Origin: Planctomycetaceae bacterium
GTDB taxonomy: Bacteria > Planctomycetota > Planctomycetia > Planctomycetales > Planctomycetaceae
NCBI GenBank assembly: GCA_020426485.1
Contig: JAGQPY010000001.1
Location: 1-42,838 of the forward strand
Reading direction: 5' to 3'
Length of the DNA: 42,838 bases
Below, piece by piece: positions 18,040 to 26,882 of this stretch. A program made the position numbers and the translations under genes. The first letter of the stretch is position 1. Every line of letters starts with the position of its first letter. The notes under the pieces are model-generated. The model did no database searches, was not told the origin of the DNA, and was given only the letters and a program-made list of their open reading frames with translations.

Positions 18040-18996
18040 CTAACCGCAGACCGGGCACGTCACTTGCCTCGATACCCTCTGAGTCAGATTGGTCTGTTCC
18101 AGTCGCCGAATCCGCTTGTCCACACACGCGGCACACGTTGAAAACTGAGCCAAATCCCACAGGTCTGCGAAGACACGGCCTCGATGCAGGGCCAGCGTTT
18201 CGTCAACGACGGTTTCCAGTGAACTGAGTTTCGGAGGAGAAAATCGGCCAGTGACCTGAAGATGGTCCATGATACCATTCCCCGCTCGAACCGGAATGAC
18301 GACGCAGCACTGAACCCCGCAGTCGAATGCAAACCTAACAGATTCAATGGCACGTTCAATGCCCTGTTGCTCGGTGGTCTGTGGGGGACGAAGCAGAATG
18401 AAAGCCCGAAGGTCGATTGACTCCTGCAGCAGTTCTTCGCACGCTCGAGCAAAGTCTGCAGTTGTCATTTGCTTATTGAGCAACTGCAGAGTCTCAGCGT
18501 GTGACGTCTCCAGCCCCATGGCAACTTCCAGCTGCGTTCCGACGAGCTGCTGGAACTTCGCGCAGTGGATTCCAGTCAACTTTGGGTGACATTCGACGAT
18601 GACTCGCTGAAAGTGGGCAACTTGCGCTGCAATTCTCGGGAAGTCTTCTGAAGGAATCGCCTGACGGTCGAAAAAGTTACCGCTGTTATACAACTTGATC
18701 TGATCGCCCGGCGGAAGCTCGGCCAAAGCAAACCGGATTTGCTCCGGGATTGCCCCGGAGGGGACACGACTGGTCGTCGTATTCTTCCACAGGTCGCACA
18801 TCAAACATCGGAACGGGCATTCCCGGTTTGAAAGCAGTATGGTTGTCGTTTGCAGGACGGCCCCATCCGCCGCACGCTCCGGCTCAACGAAAAAGCCGTA
18901 CGGGCGAAAAGGATCAACCTCATTTCGTCGCCCACGAAAACCCAGCACATCCGAATCAGTCAACACAACATCAGCGTCCTGCGACAGAAAATGCAC
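18040..18996 (-). CDS. Radical SAM protein related to the RaSEA/TIGR01210 type
   Basis: 318 residues if GTG 18996 is used (26-base overlap with the upstream gene); GTG 18966, just after the upstream stop, is an alternative. The [4Fe-4S]-binding motif is CPFRCLMC (Cys60, 64, 67). The downstream segment KLYNSGNFFDRQAIP strongly recalls the 'SGSF.D..E.P' stretch of the archaeosine synthase radical SAM subunit and its bacterial relatives. VAMGLETSH is the usual later radical SAM strand. The C-terminus carries two CxxC pairs (288/291 and 314/317), the last just before the stop, suggesting a zinc ribbon or a second cluster. Radical chemistry on a nucleobase- or amino-acid-derived substrate is plausible; the actual reaction is unknown. 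Confidence 0.85.
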   Translation of the reverse strand: MHFLSQDADVVLTDSDVLGFRGRRNEVDPFRPYGFFVEPERAADGAVLQTTTILLSNRECPFRCLMCDLWKNTTTSRVPSGAIPEQIRFALAELPPGDQIKLYNSGNFFDRQAIPSEDFPRIAAQVAHFQRVIVECHPKLTGIHCAKFQQLVGTQLEVAMGLETSHAETLQLLNKQMTTADFARACEELLQESIDLRAFILLRPPQTTEQQGIERAIESVRFAFDCGVQCCVVIPVRAGNGIMDHLQVTGRFSPPKLSSLETVVDETLALHRGRVFADLWDLAQFSTCAACVDKRIRRLEQTNLTQRVSRQVTCPVCG

Positions 18997-20311
18997 TCCT
19001 CAGAACGTCGCGATAGGATTCCTCGTCCTTGGGGAACAACGATTCAAATACCGAGTCGACGGTCGCTCCGTGCTGAAAACGACGCTTTTCAAAAACGGGC
19101 ATCTTCAGACCAGTCACCTGTTCGACTCCGCGCCGAACGATTTCGCCTTTCAGTGAGTAGAGCTTCTCATTGTCCCAGCTCGTCAGATCAACAAACGGAA
19201 TGCCCTCGGAAACCTCGATCACGTTCGGTAAGGCAAACGGGCTGAACCCCCGAAAGCCGAAGTGTCGTGCCGGTGCCCAGCTTCGAACATGGCCTCGACT
19301 TTGCCCACCTGAATACGTCAGCGAATGTTTGACGGCGTTAATTCCCCACCCTTCGTGGTACAACATCAGATTGTTCAATACGCTGCGAATCGTCAGTTCG
19401 CTGTTCTCCTCGATCGGATAATCCTTCAGATTTTCATCGCCACCATCACCATCCAGCAGATAAACCCAGTCAGGATATCGAGCCCTGATCTCTCGACACA
19501 GAGCCAGCCCCATGGCCGCAGCCTGAACGTCCAGCGGTTTGTAATCCTCCATGACTCGAACGGCCTCGCGGTAGTCGATTTCTGATGCGGAAACGTCAAC
19601 AACTTCCAGAAACAGGCTCAGTCCCAGCTCCCGGAGGAACTGATGAGCCTGTTCTGCATCGCGGCCGTGGTCGTCAATTGACAGCGTGAATGCCTTCAGG
19701 CGAGCAGGTGATTCGCCGCGTTTCAACAAACAGTCATATGCGGCACAGAACACCGCTCCGCTGTCGACACCACCGCTGAACAGCACCCCCAAAGGTGCGT
19801 CGGAAGGAGTCTGATCCAGCCACTTCGCAATCTCAGTTTCCAGAGCAGCGATGTAGGCATAGCCGATTTCGTCCAGACTCGTCGACAATCGATTTCGCTC
19901 CGGAGTAAAGTATCGAGTGTACGTTGGATTGGGATCCGGACATCCCAGCAGAGCGATTTCGACGATGTGATGAGCCGGCACCATTCGGGTATACGACGGG
20001 TGGAACTGTGCATCGAGCCCTTCATGTTTCAACCAGTCAAGAATCTGATCCATGCGTTCAGCCACAATCAGACACGGGCCGTCAACCTGCTTCGCAAGGA
20101 AATATCGCAGAGGACGACCGATCGACCTTGCCATACGGATGATGTTTCCATTGCGGTGAACAAGTGCAAACTGCCCATCGAGTGCCCGTACCCTCGCCGG
20201 ATCACCCGAACCAACACATTCAATGGCCTCTTCGACAGTCGCGTTGAACAGAAAGTTGGCTTCGCTGTCCAGAAGGTTGACGAACCGTTCAACATATTGA
20301 TGTGAGTGCAT
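18971..20311 (-). CDS. Asparagine-synthetase-like ATP-dependent ligase lacking the glutaminase Cys
   Basis: 446 residues from ATG 20311, with GGAG seven bases upstream. Residues 1-120 look like a degenerate class-II amidotransferase domain (DGQFALVHRNG, RSIGRPLRYFL), but the protein starts MHSHQ and lacks the Cys2 nucleophile, so it should not use glutamine directly. The synthetase domain has the PP-loop LFSGGVDSGAV (SGGVDS at 179-184), LDGDGGDEN (287-294) and a late FEKRRFQHG segment like the K-R-F-Q of AsnB. Cys-less relatives include beta-lactam synthetase, carbapenam synthetase and lasso-peptide cyclase, which adenylate a carboxylate and join it to an amine. AsnB is usually 500-650 residues. 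It sits 43 bases after the GlmM-type gene and overlaps the radical SAM gene. Confidence 0.88.
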   Translation of the reverse strand: MHSHQYVERFVNLLDSEANFLFNATVEEAIECVGSGDPARVRALDGQFALVHRNGNIIRMARSIGRPLRYFLAKQVDGPCLIVAERMDQILDWLKHEGLDAQFHPSYTRMVPAHHIVEIALLGCPDPNPTYTRYFTPERNRLSTSLDEIGYAYIAALETEIAKWLDQTPSDAPLGVLFSGGVDSGAVFCAAYDCLLKRGESPARLKAFTLSIDDHGRDAEQAHQFLRELGLSLFLEVVDVSASEIDYREAVRVMEDYKPLDVQAAAMGLALCREIRARYPDWVYLLDGDGGDENLKDYPIEENSELTIRSVLNNLMLYHEGWGINAVKHSLTYSGGQSRGHVRSWAPARHFGFRGFSPFALPNVIEVSEGIPFVDLTSWDNEKLYSLKGEIVRRGVEQVTGLKMPVFEKRRFQHGATVDSVFESLFPKDEESYRDVLRSAFSVAGR

Positions 20312-20354
20312 GACAAAACTCCAATCCCTCCGACCTCACCGGGTCGACTTGTTT

Positions 20355-21704
20355 TCACTGGACGACTGAGCGAACAACATCCATGGCTCGACGACACAAC
20401 TGCTTTGCATCGTCTGTCTCAGGAGCTTCGGCAATAACGCGAAGAATGGGCTCCGTGTTACTTGCACGAACCTGTACCCATCGATCGGGCCAGTCCAACC
20501 GCAGACCGTCGCCATCCGTCGCTTTGGCATCCGAAAACATGTCTCGCAGAGCAACACAGGCGTCAGAAACGGCCTCCCGAGGACACTCCAGTTTGTCCTT
20601 CACAATGGTATAGAACGGAAGCTCATCAGCCCATTGCTCCAGCGAAGTACCACGTTTCACAAGCCCGTCAAGAACATAGGCCATTGACACAAGGCTGTCC
20701 CGCACATAGCCAACGCGCGGCTCAATGACCCCGCCGTTACCTTCGCCGCCCAGAACGGCCTGAACCGATCGCATCTTTGCACACACGTGAGCTTCACCCA
20801 CAAACGATCGATGAAAGTGGCAGCCATGTTTGGCAGCAATGTCGGCGGTCACGCGACTGGTGGAACCGTTCACAACGAAAGGACCTTTCCGCGTTGCCAG
20901 AACATGATCCGCCGCCAGCGCCAGAGTCAGTTCCTCGCCGATGTATCGCCCGGTGTTATCCACAACGGCAAGGCGATCCGCATCGGGATCCTGAGCGAAA
21001 CCTGCGTCTGCTTTGTTGACGACGACCGACTGACAGAGTTCTGTCAGATTCTTTTCCACTGGCTCCGGAATATGTTCGAATCGTCCATCCGGCTCACCTC
21101 CCAGAACAACGACGTCACACCCCAACTCTTTCAGAAGCCGGGGACCACATGTAGCACCACTGCCGTGATTGCAGTCAAGAACAACGCGAAACCGGCGCTT
21201 GCGAATGGCGTCCGTATCAACGAGTGACAGAACTCGCTCGATATGAGGGCCAGCCGGATCTTCGATCGGAGTAACACGCCCCAGACCGATCCAGTCTTTC
21301 CAGGCGGGATTCCGTTCCTCCAGAAGCTGCAGCAGTTGCTGACCGAGATCACGATTAAAAACGGAACCATCAGGAGCAAACGGTTTCAAACCATTCCACT
21401 CAATCGGATTGTGGCTGGCGGTAATCTGCAGCCCCCCGGCGGCTTCCAGATGTCTTACAAGCACGCCACAGGTTGGCGTCGTCGCAATGCCCGCATCCAG
21501 TACTTCACATCCCGTTGCCAGCAAACCCGAAACGACAGCGTGGTAAACCATTGGGCCAGTGCTCCGGCCGTCCCGAGCGACGACAACACGACCTCCGGCA
21601 AACATGGTCCCCAAAGCCGCTGCAAACTCAGCCGCGTACAGTGGGTCAAGACCATCGCCGATGATGCCTCTCAACCCGGAAATGCTCAGAATCCTTGTAC
21701 TCAC
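20355..21704 (-). CDS. glmM: Phosphoglucosamine mutase (GlmM-type phosphohexomutase)
   Basis: 449 residues from GTG 21704, with GGAG eight bases upstream. All four alpha-D-phosphohexomutase sites are present: the active serine loop TASHNPIEWNG (Ser97), the Mg-binding DPDADR (239-244), the sugar loop GEGNGG and the phosphate-binding RASNTEPILRV near the C-terminus. The N-terminal FGTxGxRG-type segment is ISGLRGIIG. GlmM interconverts glucosamine-6-phosphate and glucosamine-1-phosphate, supplying UDP-GlcNAc for peptidoglycan or LPS. A phosphomannomutase/phosphoglucomutase specificity cannot be excluded. It leads the tight run that continues into the Asn-synthetase-like gene, so it may be transcribed with it without sharing its pathway. 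Confidence 0.9.
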   Translation of the reverse strand: MSTRILSISGLRGIIGDGLDPLYAAEFAAALGTMFAGGRVVVARDGRSTGPMVYHAVVSGLLATGCEVLDAGIATTPTCGVLVRHLEAAGGLQITASHNPIEWNGLKPFAPDGSVFNRDLGQQLLQLLEERNPAWKDWIGLGRVTPIEDPAGPHIERVLSLVDTDAIRKRRFRVVLDCNHGSGATCGPRLLKELGCDVVVLGGEPDGRFEHIPEPVEKNLTELCQSVVVNKADAGFAQDPDADRLAVVDNTGRYIGEELTLALAADHVLATRKGPFVVNGSTSRVTADIAAKHGCHFHRSFVGEAHVCAKMRSVQAVLGGEGNGGVIEPRVGYVRDSLVSMAYVLDGLVKRGTSLEQWADELPFYTIVKDKLECPREAVSDACVALRDMFSDAKATDGDGLRLDWPDRWVQVRASNTEPILRVIAEAPETDDAKQLCRRAMDVVRSVVQ

Positions 21705-21997
21705 ATCCTGCTCCCATGTGCAAACGGTTCGAGTGTATGGCCCGGCGGAAGGCTACCACATCCACAGACACCTCACTAACGGTTTGACCGACTTCCCATC
21801 AGTGAATCGTTCGCGTCTGACGAAGTCGTGAGCGAATACGGTGCGCGGGTTGCCTGCGTCAGCAGCCCGGCCTGATCATTCTCAGTGCCGGCCTCACCAA
21901 TCCGCAAAATGCGCCAGCGTCAGACCGCCGGACGACCGAGCCACCACCACACACGGAAAATGGTTCACACATTCGAGAACAACCGCAGCCGTCAGCC

Positions 21998-22786
21998 TCA
22001 ATCCAGCGAATCTGCAGACTGAAACAAGCGGAGCACTTTCTCCTGAACAAATGCCGCGACTTGGTCTTCATCATCAGGTGCCTGAACCTCTCCGCCCGGC
22101 ACCCGAATACCCGTTTTGAGGTAATCCATTTCGGAATCGGTCAAAGGTTCTCCATAGACAACCCGAACCTCACCCGGCCTGACAAACCACGCCCCCTTCG
22201 GGAAAACCCTGTCAGCGCCCCAAATGGCCACCGGATAGACAGGGACATTGGAACGACGAACAAGTGACAGAAATCCCGCTCGAAAACGGCTGGGGGGCCC
22301 ACTGGACCTTGTTCCTTCGGGGAAGATTCCAACCAGATATCCCTGATCCAGCCGCTCCATGGCCGCTCGAATACTTCCTCCGCGAAACGCCGTCCGACTG
22401 ATTGGAATGACAAACGTCTTGCGAAGAATCCAGCCCAGGCAGGGAACACGAAACAACGAGTCTCTGGCAAGATACGAAACAGCTCGTGAGAGACGCACGC
22501 CGACAAGCAACGGATCCAGATAACTCTGGTGATTCACAAGCAGGATGCCACCACAATCAGCTCGAAGGTTCTCTCGCCCAATGACCCTCGTCCGACACCA
22601 TACTCGACACGGAATGTAGACGATCGCGTGAATCAGCAACCAGACAAGACTCCGGAAGTGTCGTGTCCGCGTGAACGCTTGAGATGCTTCGGAACTGCTT
22701 TCTGAAATTTCCTGAACACCGCCACCTGGCGAAGCGGAGCTCGGCTGACCTGCAGCGGTCGAACTGGATTCTTCGGAAACGGACAT
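21998..22786 (-). CDS. plsC: 1-acyl-glycerol-3-phosphate acyltransferase (PlsC family)
   Basis: 262 residues from ATG 22786, 11 bases after the stop of the HAD gene; longer in-frame starts would overlap that gene heavily. The first ~40 residues are Ser/Gly/Pro-rich and probably disordered. Next comes a hydrophobic segment (LVWLLIHAIVYIPCRVW), then the acyltransferase motifs: NHQSYLD (NHx4D), the ISRTAFRGG block, FPEGTRS and the VPVYPVAIWG block. It transfers an acyl chain to lysophosphatidic acid or a related lipid at the inner membrane. It is probably co-transcribed with the HAD phosphatase. Confidence 0.92.
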   Translation of the reverse strand: MSVSEESSSTAAGQPSSASPGGGVQEISESSSEASQAFTRTRHFRSLVWLLIHAIVYIPCRVWCRTRVIGRENLRADCGGILLVNHQSYLDPLLVGVRLSRAVSYLARDSLFRVPCLGWILRKTFVIPISRTAFRGGSIRAAMERLDQGYLVGIFPEGTRSSGPPSRFRAGFLSLVRRSNVPVYPVAIWGADRVFPKGAWFVRPGEVRVVYGEPLTDSEMDYLKTGIRVPGGEVQAPDDEDQVAAFVQEKVLRLFQSADSLD

Positions 22787-22797
22787 AGAAATCGAAG

Positions 22798-23481
22798 CTA
22801 ACAGCAGATCAAAGACGAAACGAACTGAGTGTCCTGAAAATCTTCCAGCAGAAAATCGGGTCTGCATTCCGCCAGCTCATCGACAGAATAAGCCCCGGTT
22901 GCAACCGCAACCGCAGTTGCCCCCACTGCTCTCGCACATTGAACATCGGCGGGAGTGTCTCCAATAATCACGGCATCTCGCCCGGTCACCACCCGCATTG
23001 AGTACGACGCTGCCGCTGTCAATGCGAGGCGAGCGACATCATTTCGATCCGGAGTGTCGTCCCCGAATCCACCGCAGCGAAAAAAATGATCAATGCGAAA
23101 GTGTCGCAGCTTGGCCCAAGCACCGTCAGTATAGTTACCGGTCAACAAAGAAAGCAGCAGTCCGGAATCTGCCGACAGATGATGCAGCAGTTCCTGCACG
23201 CCGGGCAGAAGTGTGCCCGCGAAATCAGGCAGCACTTTCATCAGGTTGCTGAGGTATGTCTGACGAAAAACCTCGCGATTCTCGGGAGAATTCTCGATAC
23301 CAAATCGCTGAAAAAGCTCGTCTGTGATTCCTCGATCCGTGCGTCCCGCCGTCAGAACTCCATCAAACGGAACCTGAAGGCCAAAATGAGAAATCAGGGT
23401 CTGCTCCATTGCTTTCTGACCAGCCCCTCCGGTACTGAGCAGTGTTCCATCAATGTCAAAAAAGACGAATCGAACGGGCAT
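22798..23481 (-). CDS. HAD-superfamily hydrolase (phosphoglycolate-phosphatase-like)
   Basis: 227 residues from ATG 23481. Motif I is FFDIDGTLL (nucleophile Asp9, acid/base Asp11), motif II lies in LLSLLTGNY and motif IV in VIIGDTPADVQCA. A helical cap lies between motif I and II (subclass I), as in Gph and beta-phosphoglucomutase-like enzymes. Length is typical. It probably dephosphorylates a small metabolite in the cytoplasm; the substrate is unknown. It is followed after 11 bases by the PlsC-type gene and is divergent from the 34-residue protein gene. Confidence 0.9.
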   Translation of the reverse strand: MPVRFVFFDIDGTLLSTGGAGQKAMEQTLISHFGLQVPFDGVLTAGRTDRGITDELFQRFGIENSPENREVFRQTYLSNLMKVLPDFAGTLLPGVQELLHHLSADSGLLLSLLTGNYTDGAWAKLRHFRIDHFFRCGGFGDDTPDRNDVARLALTAAASYSMRVVTGRDAVIIGDTPADVQCARAVGATAVAVATGAYSVDELAECRPDFLLEDFQDTQFVSSLICC

Positions 23482-23635
23482 TTGTGGTCGTTGAAACTGG
23501 CTGAGAATTGATGAATCAGGGCAACTTGACCCTTTTCCCGGAAACTAAAGATGGGTATCTTACCGATCTACTTCGCATGAGATCGACCCACTTTGCTGAA
23601 ACACGCAAAGTGCAGGAAACTTCAGGAAAATCGTA

Positions 23636-23740
23636 ATGGCCAAGACTCAAAGAAAACTCCACAAGGCGAATCACGGCCGTCGTCCGGCCAGCTCCAAGGC
23701 AAGAAGACTGAAGCGACGACACGTCCGCTTGTCTCGCTAA
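23636..23740 (+). CDS. 34-residue Arg/Lys-rich basic protein
   Basis: ATG 23636 has AGGAAA eight bases upstream (spacing to the A of ATG includes TCGTA). The product begins MAKTQRKLHKANHGRRP and contains about 15 Arg/Lys in 34 residues with no acidic residue. The gene is followed 28 bases later by a textbook terminator, which argues for real expression. Composition and size resemble small ribosomal proteins (bL34, bL36, bTHX type), but the sequence is none of those I recognise. Binding to rRNA or other nucleic acid is an inference from charge. It is transcribed divergently from the HAD gene. Confidence 0.75.
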   Translation: MAKTQRKLHKANHGRRPASSKARRLKRRHVRLSR

Positions 23741-23768
23741 AGTTGGATTGCAGGAACAAAAGAAACGG

Positions 23769-23797
23769 ACCCACACTCCATTGAGTGTGGGTTTTTT
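23769..23797 (+). terminator. Rho-independent terminator of the 34-residue gene
   Basis: ACCCACACTC, loop CATT, GAGTGTGGGT: a perfect 10-bp stem followed by six T. Confidence 0.92.
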
Positions 23798-23854
23798 CAT
23801 TGGTGACAACAAACGACTTCCAGCGCGCTTGGGACGCTCGCGAAAGCCGGACTT

Positions 23855-23898
23855 CCGATTTTTTCAGGCAGTTTTCGTTTTACCGATTAAAAAATCGG
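23855..23898. repeat. 10-bp inverted repeat
   Basis: CCGATTTTTT at 23855 and AAAAAATCGG at 23889 are perfect inverted copies, 24 bases apart. An internal smaller hairpin (CCGATT..AATCGG, 23883-23898) overlaps it. Function unknown. Confidence 0.55.
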
Positions 23899-23917
23899 CC
23901 CTCATCCGTACTGAAAG

Positions 23918-23941
23918 GCCCCCGCGCTGCCACTCGGGGGC
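23918..23941. other. GC-rich 7-bp stem-loop
   Basis: GCCCCCG and CGGGGGC separated by 10 bases; no T-tract on either side. Confidence 0.45.
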
Positions 23942-24425
23942 AACTGGATATCCGGAGTTTTGTACAATCACCGTACGTTCGCTCGTTACCACCAAATTCA
24001 TTGACTTCCGTAGGAATCCTTGTCGACGGCCGTCTGTTGTTGTGGTTTAGAGTTCAACCTCCGACAAGACGCGATTCCGGGGCCGAATGTTGGACTAAAC
24101 GGGTCATAGGCGACTTTTCAGACTCTGGCTCAGCAGTTTCTGCAGATTGACACTCAGTGAGAATCCCCTTAACGTAGTTGCAGCTGAATCGTCGACTGAA
24201 GCAGTGTGCAGTTCTGATGTGGAGTAAAACTTCCCGTAATCGACGGGAAAACAAATTCGTCGGGTTCTGGTTGTTGAAACCATCATTCAGCCGGACGATT
24301 CTATTTAACCCCTTGCTGACAAAGTATTTCAGGCGAAAATGGCTCGCAGGCCCCTGCGTACGACCGCGATCGCCTTCGGGCCAACCAACCTTCACAACGA
24401 ATCACTCTGAGTGTGGATCATTTCA

Positions 24426-25421
24426 ATGCGACACCTCTTATCCATTCTTCCAGCAGCCTCACTTTTTATCCTCGTTGCCCCGTCACCAGCCTCGGCGGAT
24501 CAGTGGTCAGACGCAATGATCTCCACAAAGCTGGTGGACTTTGAGGTCATTGCAACCGGGTCCGAGGCGAAAAAGCAGATCGAGGTGAAGAATGTGTACG
24601 ACCAGCCTGTCCACATCGCCAGCGTTGGTACCACGTGCGGCTGTTCAGCGGCTGCGCTTGGGCAAAATACGATCGGCCCGGGCGAATCCGTTTTCGTTGA
24701 AGTTCAGATGAATACATCGAAATTCCGTCAACGCAAAGACTCAAACCTGGTCATCAAATTTGACAGTCCTCGATTTGTCGAACACCGCATTCCTATCACA
24801 GCTTATATTCGAACAGACGTTGTTTTCAGCCCTGGCCTTGCCCAGTTCGGTGAAGTGGAACTTGGCAGGGAAGGCACAGCAACCGTCAACATTGCTTACG
24901 CTGGCCGAACAGACTGGGACATCGTAGATATTCGAATTTCAAACCCTGATTTGAAGGCCACACTGGCCCCGGTGAGTCGTCAGGGAGGCAACGTCAACTA
25001 CAAGCTGACCGTCGCGCTGAGTCCCGATGCACGTCAGGGACGACTGAGAGACTTGATCACGATCGTCACCAACGATCGCACAAACCCCTATGTTCCATTG
25101 ATGGTCGAAGGCGTCATTGTTCCCGATATTGTTGTGACGCCACCCACGATCGCCGTACGTCCACTCGCACCCGGTCAGTCGACACAGGTCCGCGTCATCG
25201 TGAAGGGGAAGGCCCCGTTTCAGATTGAAGACATCGACTGCGAGGGTATGTCGGACTGCTTTAAAGCGACTCTCGACCCGGTGGCAAAGAACCTTCACGT
25301 GGTACCGATCGAATTCAGTGCTCCGAATCGCCCCGGGAAATTTGCCGAAGAGATGTTCGTGAAGATTACCGGTCGACCGGAACCGCTTAGGTTTCAGGTA
25401 ACAGGTGTCATCAATAACTGA
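24426..25421 (+). CDS. Exported DUF1573 protein
   Basis: 331 residues from ATG 24426; an in-frame GTG at 24411 would add five residues. A signal peptide (about 1-24, ending SPASA) is followed by an Ig-like DUF1573 domain whose hallmark TTCGCSAA (Cys71, Cys73) is present, then two or three more beta-rich repeats of about 90 residues. DUF1573 proteins are abundant in Planctomycetes and Bacteroidetes and resemble ASH/HYDIN-type Ig domains; they are probably periplasmic or surface-located, and no enzymatic activity is known. The gene is alone on its strand and runs convergently into the lipoprotein gene with only 15 bases between stops. A paralogue lies at 32427. Confidence 0.88.
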   Translation: MRHLLSILPAASLFILVAPSPASADQWSDAMISTKLVDFEVIATGSEAKKQIEVKNVYDQPVHIASVGTTCGCSAAALGQNTIGPGESVFVEVQMNTSKFRQRKDSNLVIKFDSPRFVEHRIPITAYIRTDVVFSPGLAQFGEVELGREGTATVNIAYAGRTDWDIVDIRISNPDLKATLAPVSRQGGNVNYKLTVALSPDARQGRLRDLITIVTNDRTNPYVPLMVEGVIVPDIVVTPPTIAVRPLAPGQSTQVRVIVKGKAPFQIEDIDCEGMSDCFKATLDPVAKNLHVVPIEFSAPNRPGKFAEEMFVKITGRPEPLRFQVTGVINN

Positions 25422-25436
25422 TCACCAACCAAATCG

Positions 25437-26876
25437 TTACGGCCTCGCGTTCTGCGAAAGATGGACGCGGGTTGAGCCGCTGCCGACGCGCGAGTGCAGG
25501 ACAAACGAATTACGTCCGTCTTCAACTCGAACGCTGATTCTTTCCGGCGGCTGGACCACGGAGGCCGCCCCGACCGGGACGATCTCCAGCGTATGAGTGC
25601 CGACCGGCAGCTCCAGCTGAGCCACATCAATCCTTTCCGGCAGCAGAGAGATGTGCCGTGTATCAGGCTTCTCCAGGGCTTCCCAAAGGACGCCTCCGAC
25701 GTTAAGCAGCAGGTCGATCCCGCCGCCGCTGTTCACAGACAGCTGATCCTTTGCTGCGTAGACCGTCCCCTTCTTCACGACACGACGACAGACGGCCCGA
25801 GCAATCTGGTCATCGCGTCCGGCGAGGTATGAGTCCCAGGCAGCTTTGTTGAGATCGACCAGCGTGCGACTCGACACAGCCACAGCAGGCTCTCCATCAG
25901 TCAGCCGAACCACCGTCGGCGAGGCTGCTGAGCTGCAGCAGGCCGTCGGTCGAGCAATCAGCACGGGTGCAATCGTCGGTGGCAACGAATATTTGCCCGC
26001 AGCACTCAGAATTCTGTCAGCAATCAACAAGGCTGCCGAAGTTGGCTCTGCGCGTTCCGCAGCCCAGTCAGCCACCCGTCCAACAAACGTGACCACATGA
26101 ACTACGCCATGTCCTTTGGCCGTGTGAGTCCCGAACGGAATTCGCAGATCGTCAGAATGTTCGCCGGCATCCTCTCGCTGAGCCACCTGATTTGCCGGGT
26201 TCCAGAAACCAACCTGACGAATAGCGCCCAAAGTTACGTCGGAATCCATCGGCTTTTCTGAATGGACGGCGGCGTGAAGGTAGGCAGAAAATGCGTTGGG
26301 CGAATAGCGATCCGGAACAACCGGCCCAAGTGACGGTTCGCTGCTGGAAGTTTCCTGATACGCGACAGGCTTCACCTGAACACCGTCACCTGCCACCTCC
26401 AGACGATCAGAATAAACGTTGTCCATCACCTGTGACGAGTAAGCGTAGGCGTCCTGCTGGTCGGCCATCAGACTGGAGAAGATCAGCAGATTGTCGATCA
26501 TGCGCCGTTCATATTCTCGCCCCTTCCACGCGACCGCCTTGTCGTCTGTCAGGACGGACTCAGCCTGTTCTTTCAGGTCTTTTTGAGCCAGGTATTCCAA
26601 CTGCCGACGAGTCTCACGAAGGATGGCCTCACAACTGGCAGGTTGACCATCCAGCAAAGCGGCGACCGCTCGGTCTGTGGCGATCAGCTCTTTCTCTGCG
26701 CGAAGCTTTCCCTCTGCTTCGTCCAGAAGACTCAACGCCGCCACGGAGTTTCCTCGATCAAACTCACTGATTGCCGACGAATGCAGGCGCTCTGAGCTTT
26801 GACATCCGGTGAAGAACAGCAGCTGCATTGCCAACAACATTCTTCGACACGCTGATGACTCGCTGAACGACCACAT
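25437..26876 (-). CDS. Lipoprotein of the COG3014 type, partner of an LpoB-like gene
   Basis: 479 residues from ATG 26876, 6 bases after the stop of the LpoB-like gene; ATG 26840 would give a shorter signal. The signal sequence ends in a lipobox-like FFTGC (Cys25). The N-terminal third is helical and TPR-like (EFDRGNSVAALSLLDEAEG), followed by ERRMIDNLLIFSSLMADQQDAYAY-type helices (described in part), a hydrophobic-rich middle and a beta-rich C-terminus. This matches uncharacterised lipoproteins found next to LpoB homologues in several phyla. It is probably anchored to the outer or inner membrane and acts together with the LpoB-like protein. Its biochemical role is unknown. Confidence 0.78.
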   Translation of the reverse strand: MWSFSESSACRRMLLAMQLLFFTGCQSSERLHSSAISEFDRGNSVAALSLLDEAEGKLRAEKELIATDRAVAALLDGQPASCEAILRETRRQLEYLAQKDLKEQAESVLTDDKAVAWKGREYERRMIDNLLIFSSLMADQQDAYAYSSQVMDNVYSDRLEVAGDGVQVKPVAYQETSSSEPSLGPVVPDRYSPNAFSAYLHAAVHSEKPMDSDVTLGAIRQVGFWNPANQVAQREDAGEHSDDLRIPFGTHTAKGHGVVHVVTFVGRVADWAAERAEPTSAALLIADRILSAAGKYSLPPTIAPVLIARPTACCSSAASPTVVRLTDGEPAVAVSSRTLVDLNKAAWDSYLAGRDDQIARAVCRRVVKKGTVYAAKDQLSVNSGGGIDLLLNVGGVLWEALEKPDTRHISLLPERIDVAQLELPVGTHTLEIVPVGAASVVQPPERISVRVEDGRNSFVLHSRVGSGSTRVHLSQNARP

Positions 26877-26882
26877 GGGAAG

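Larger units (their letters stand above)
23741..24425. other. 685-base intergenic region with terminator and hairpins
   Basis: It contains the terminator at 23769-23797 and two further inverted repeats (23855-23898 and 23918-23941). The rest shows no supported gene on either strand and presumably includes the promoter of the DUF1573 gene. Confidence 0.5.

Noticed and set aside
18996-21704. Lasso-peptide cluster (McjC-like cyclase)
   Set aside because: The Cys-less Asn-synthetase-like gene fits, but no McjB-like protease, lasso precursor or transporter is present.
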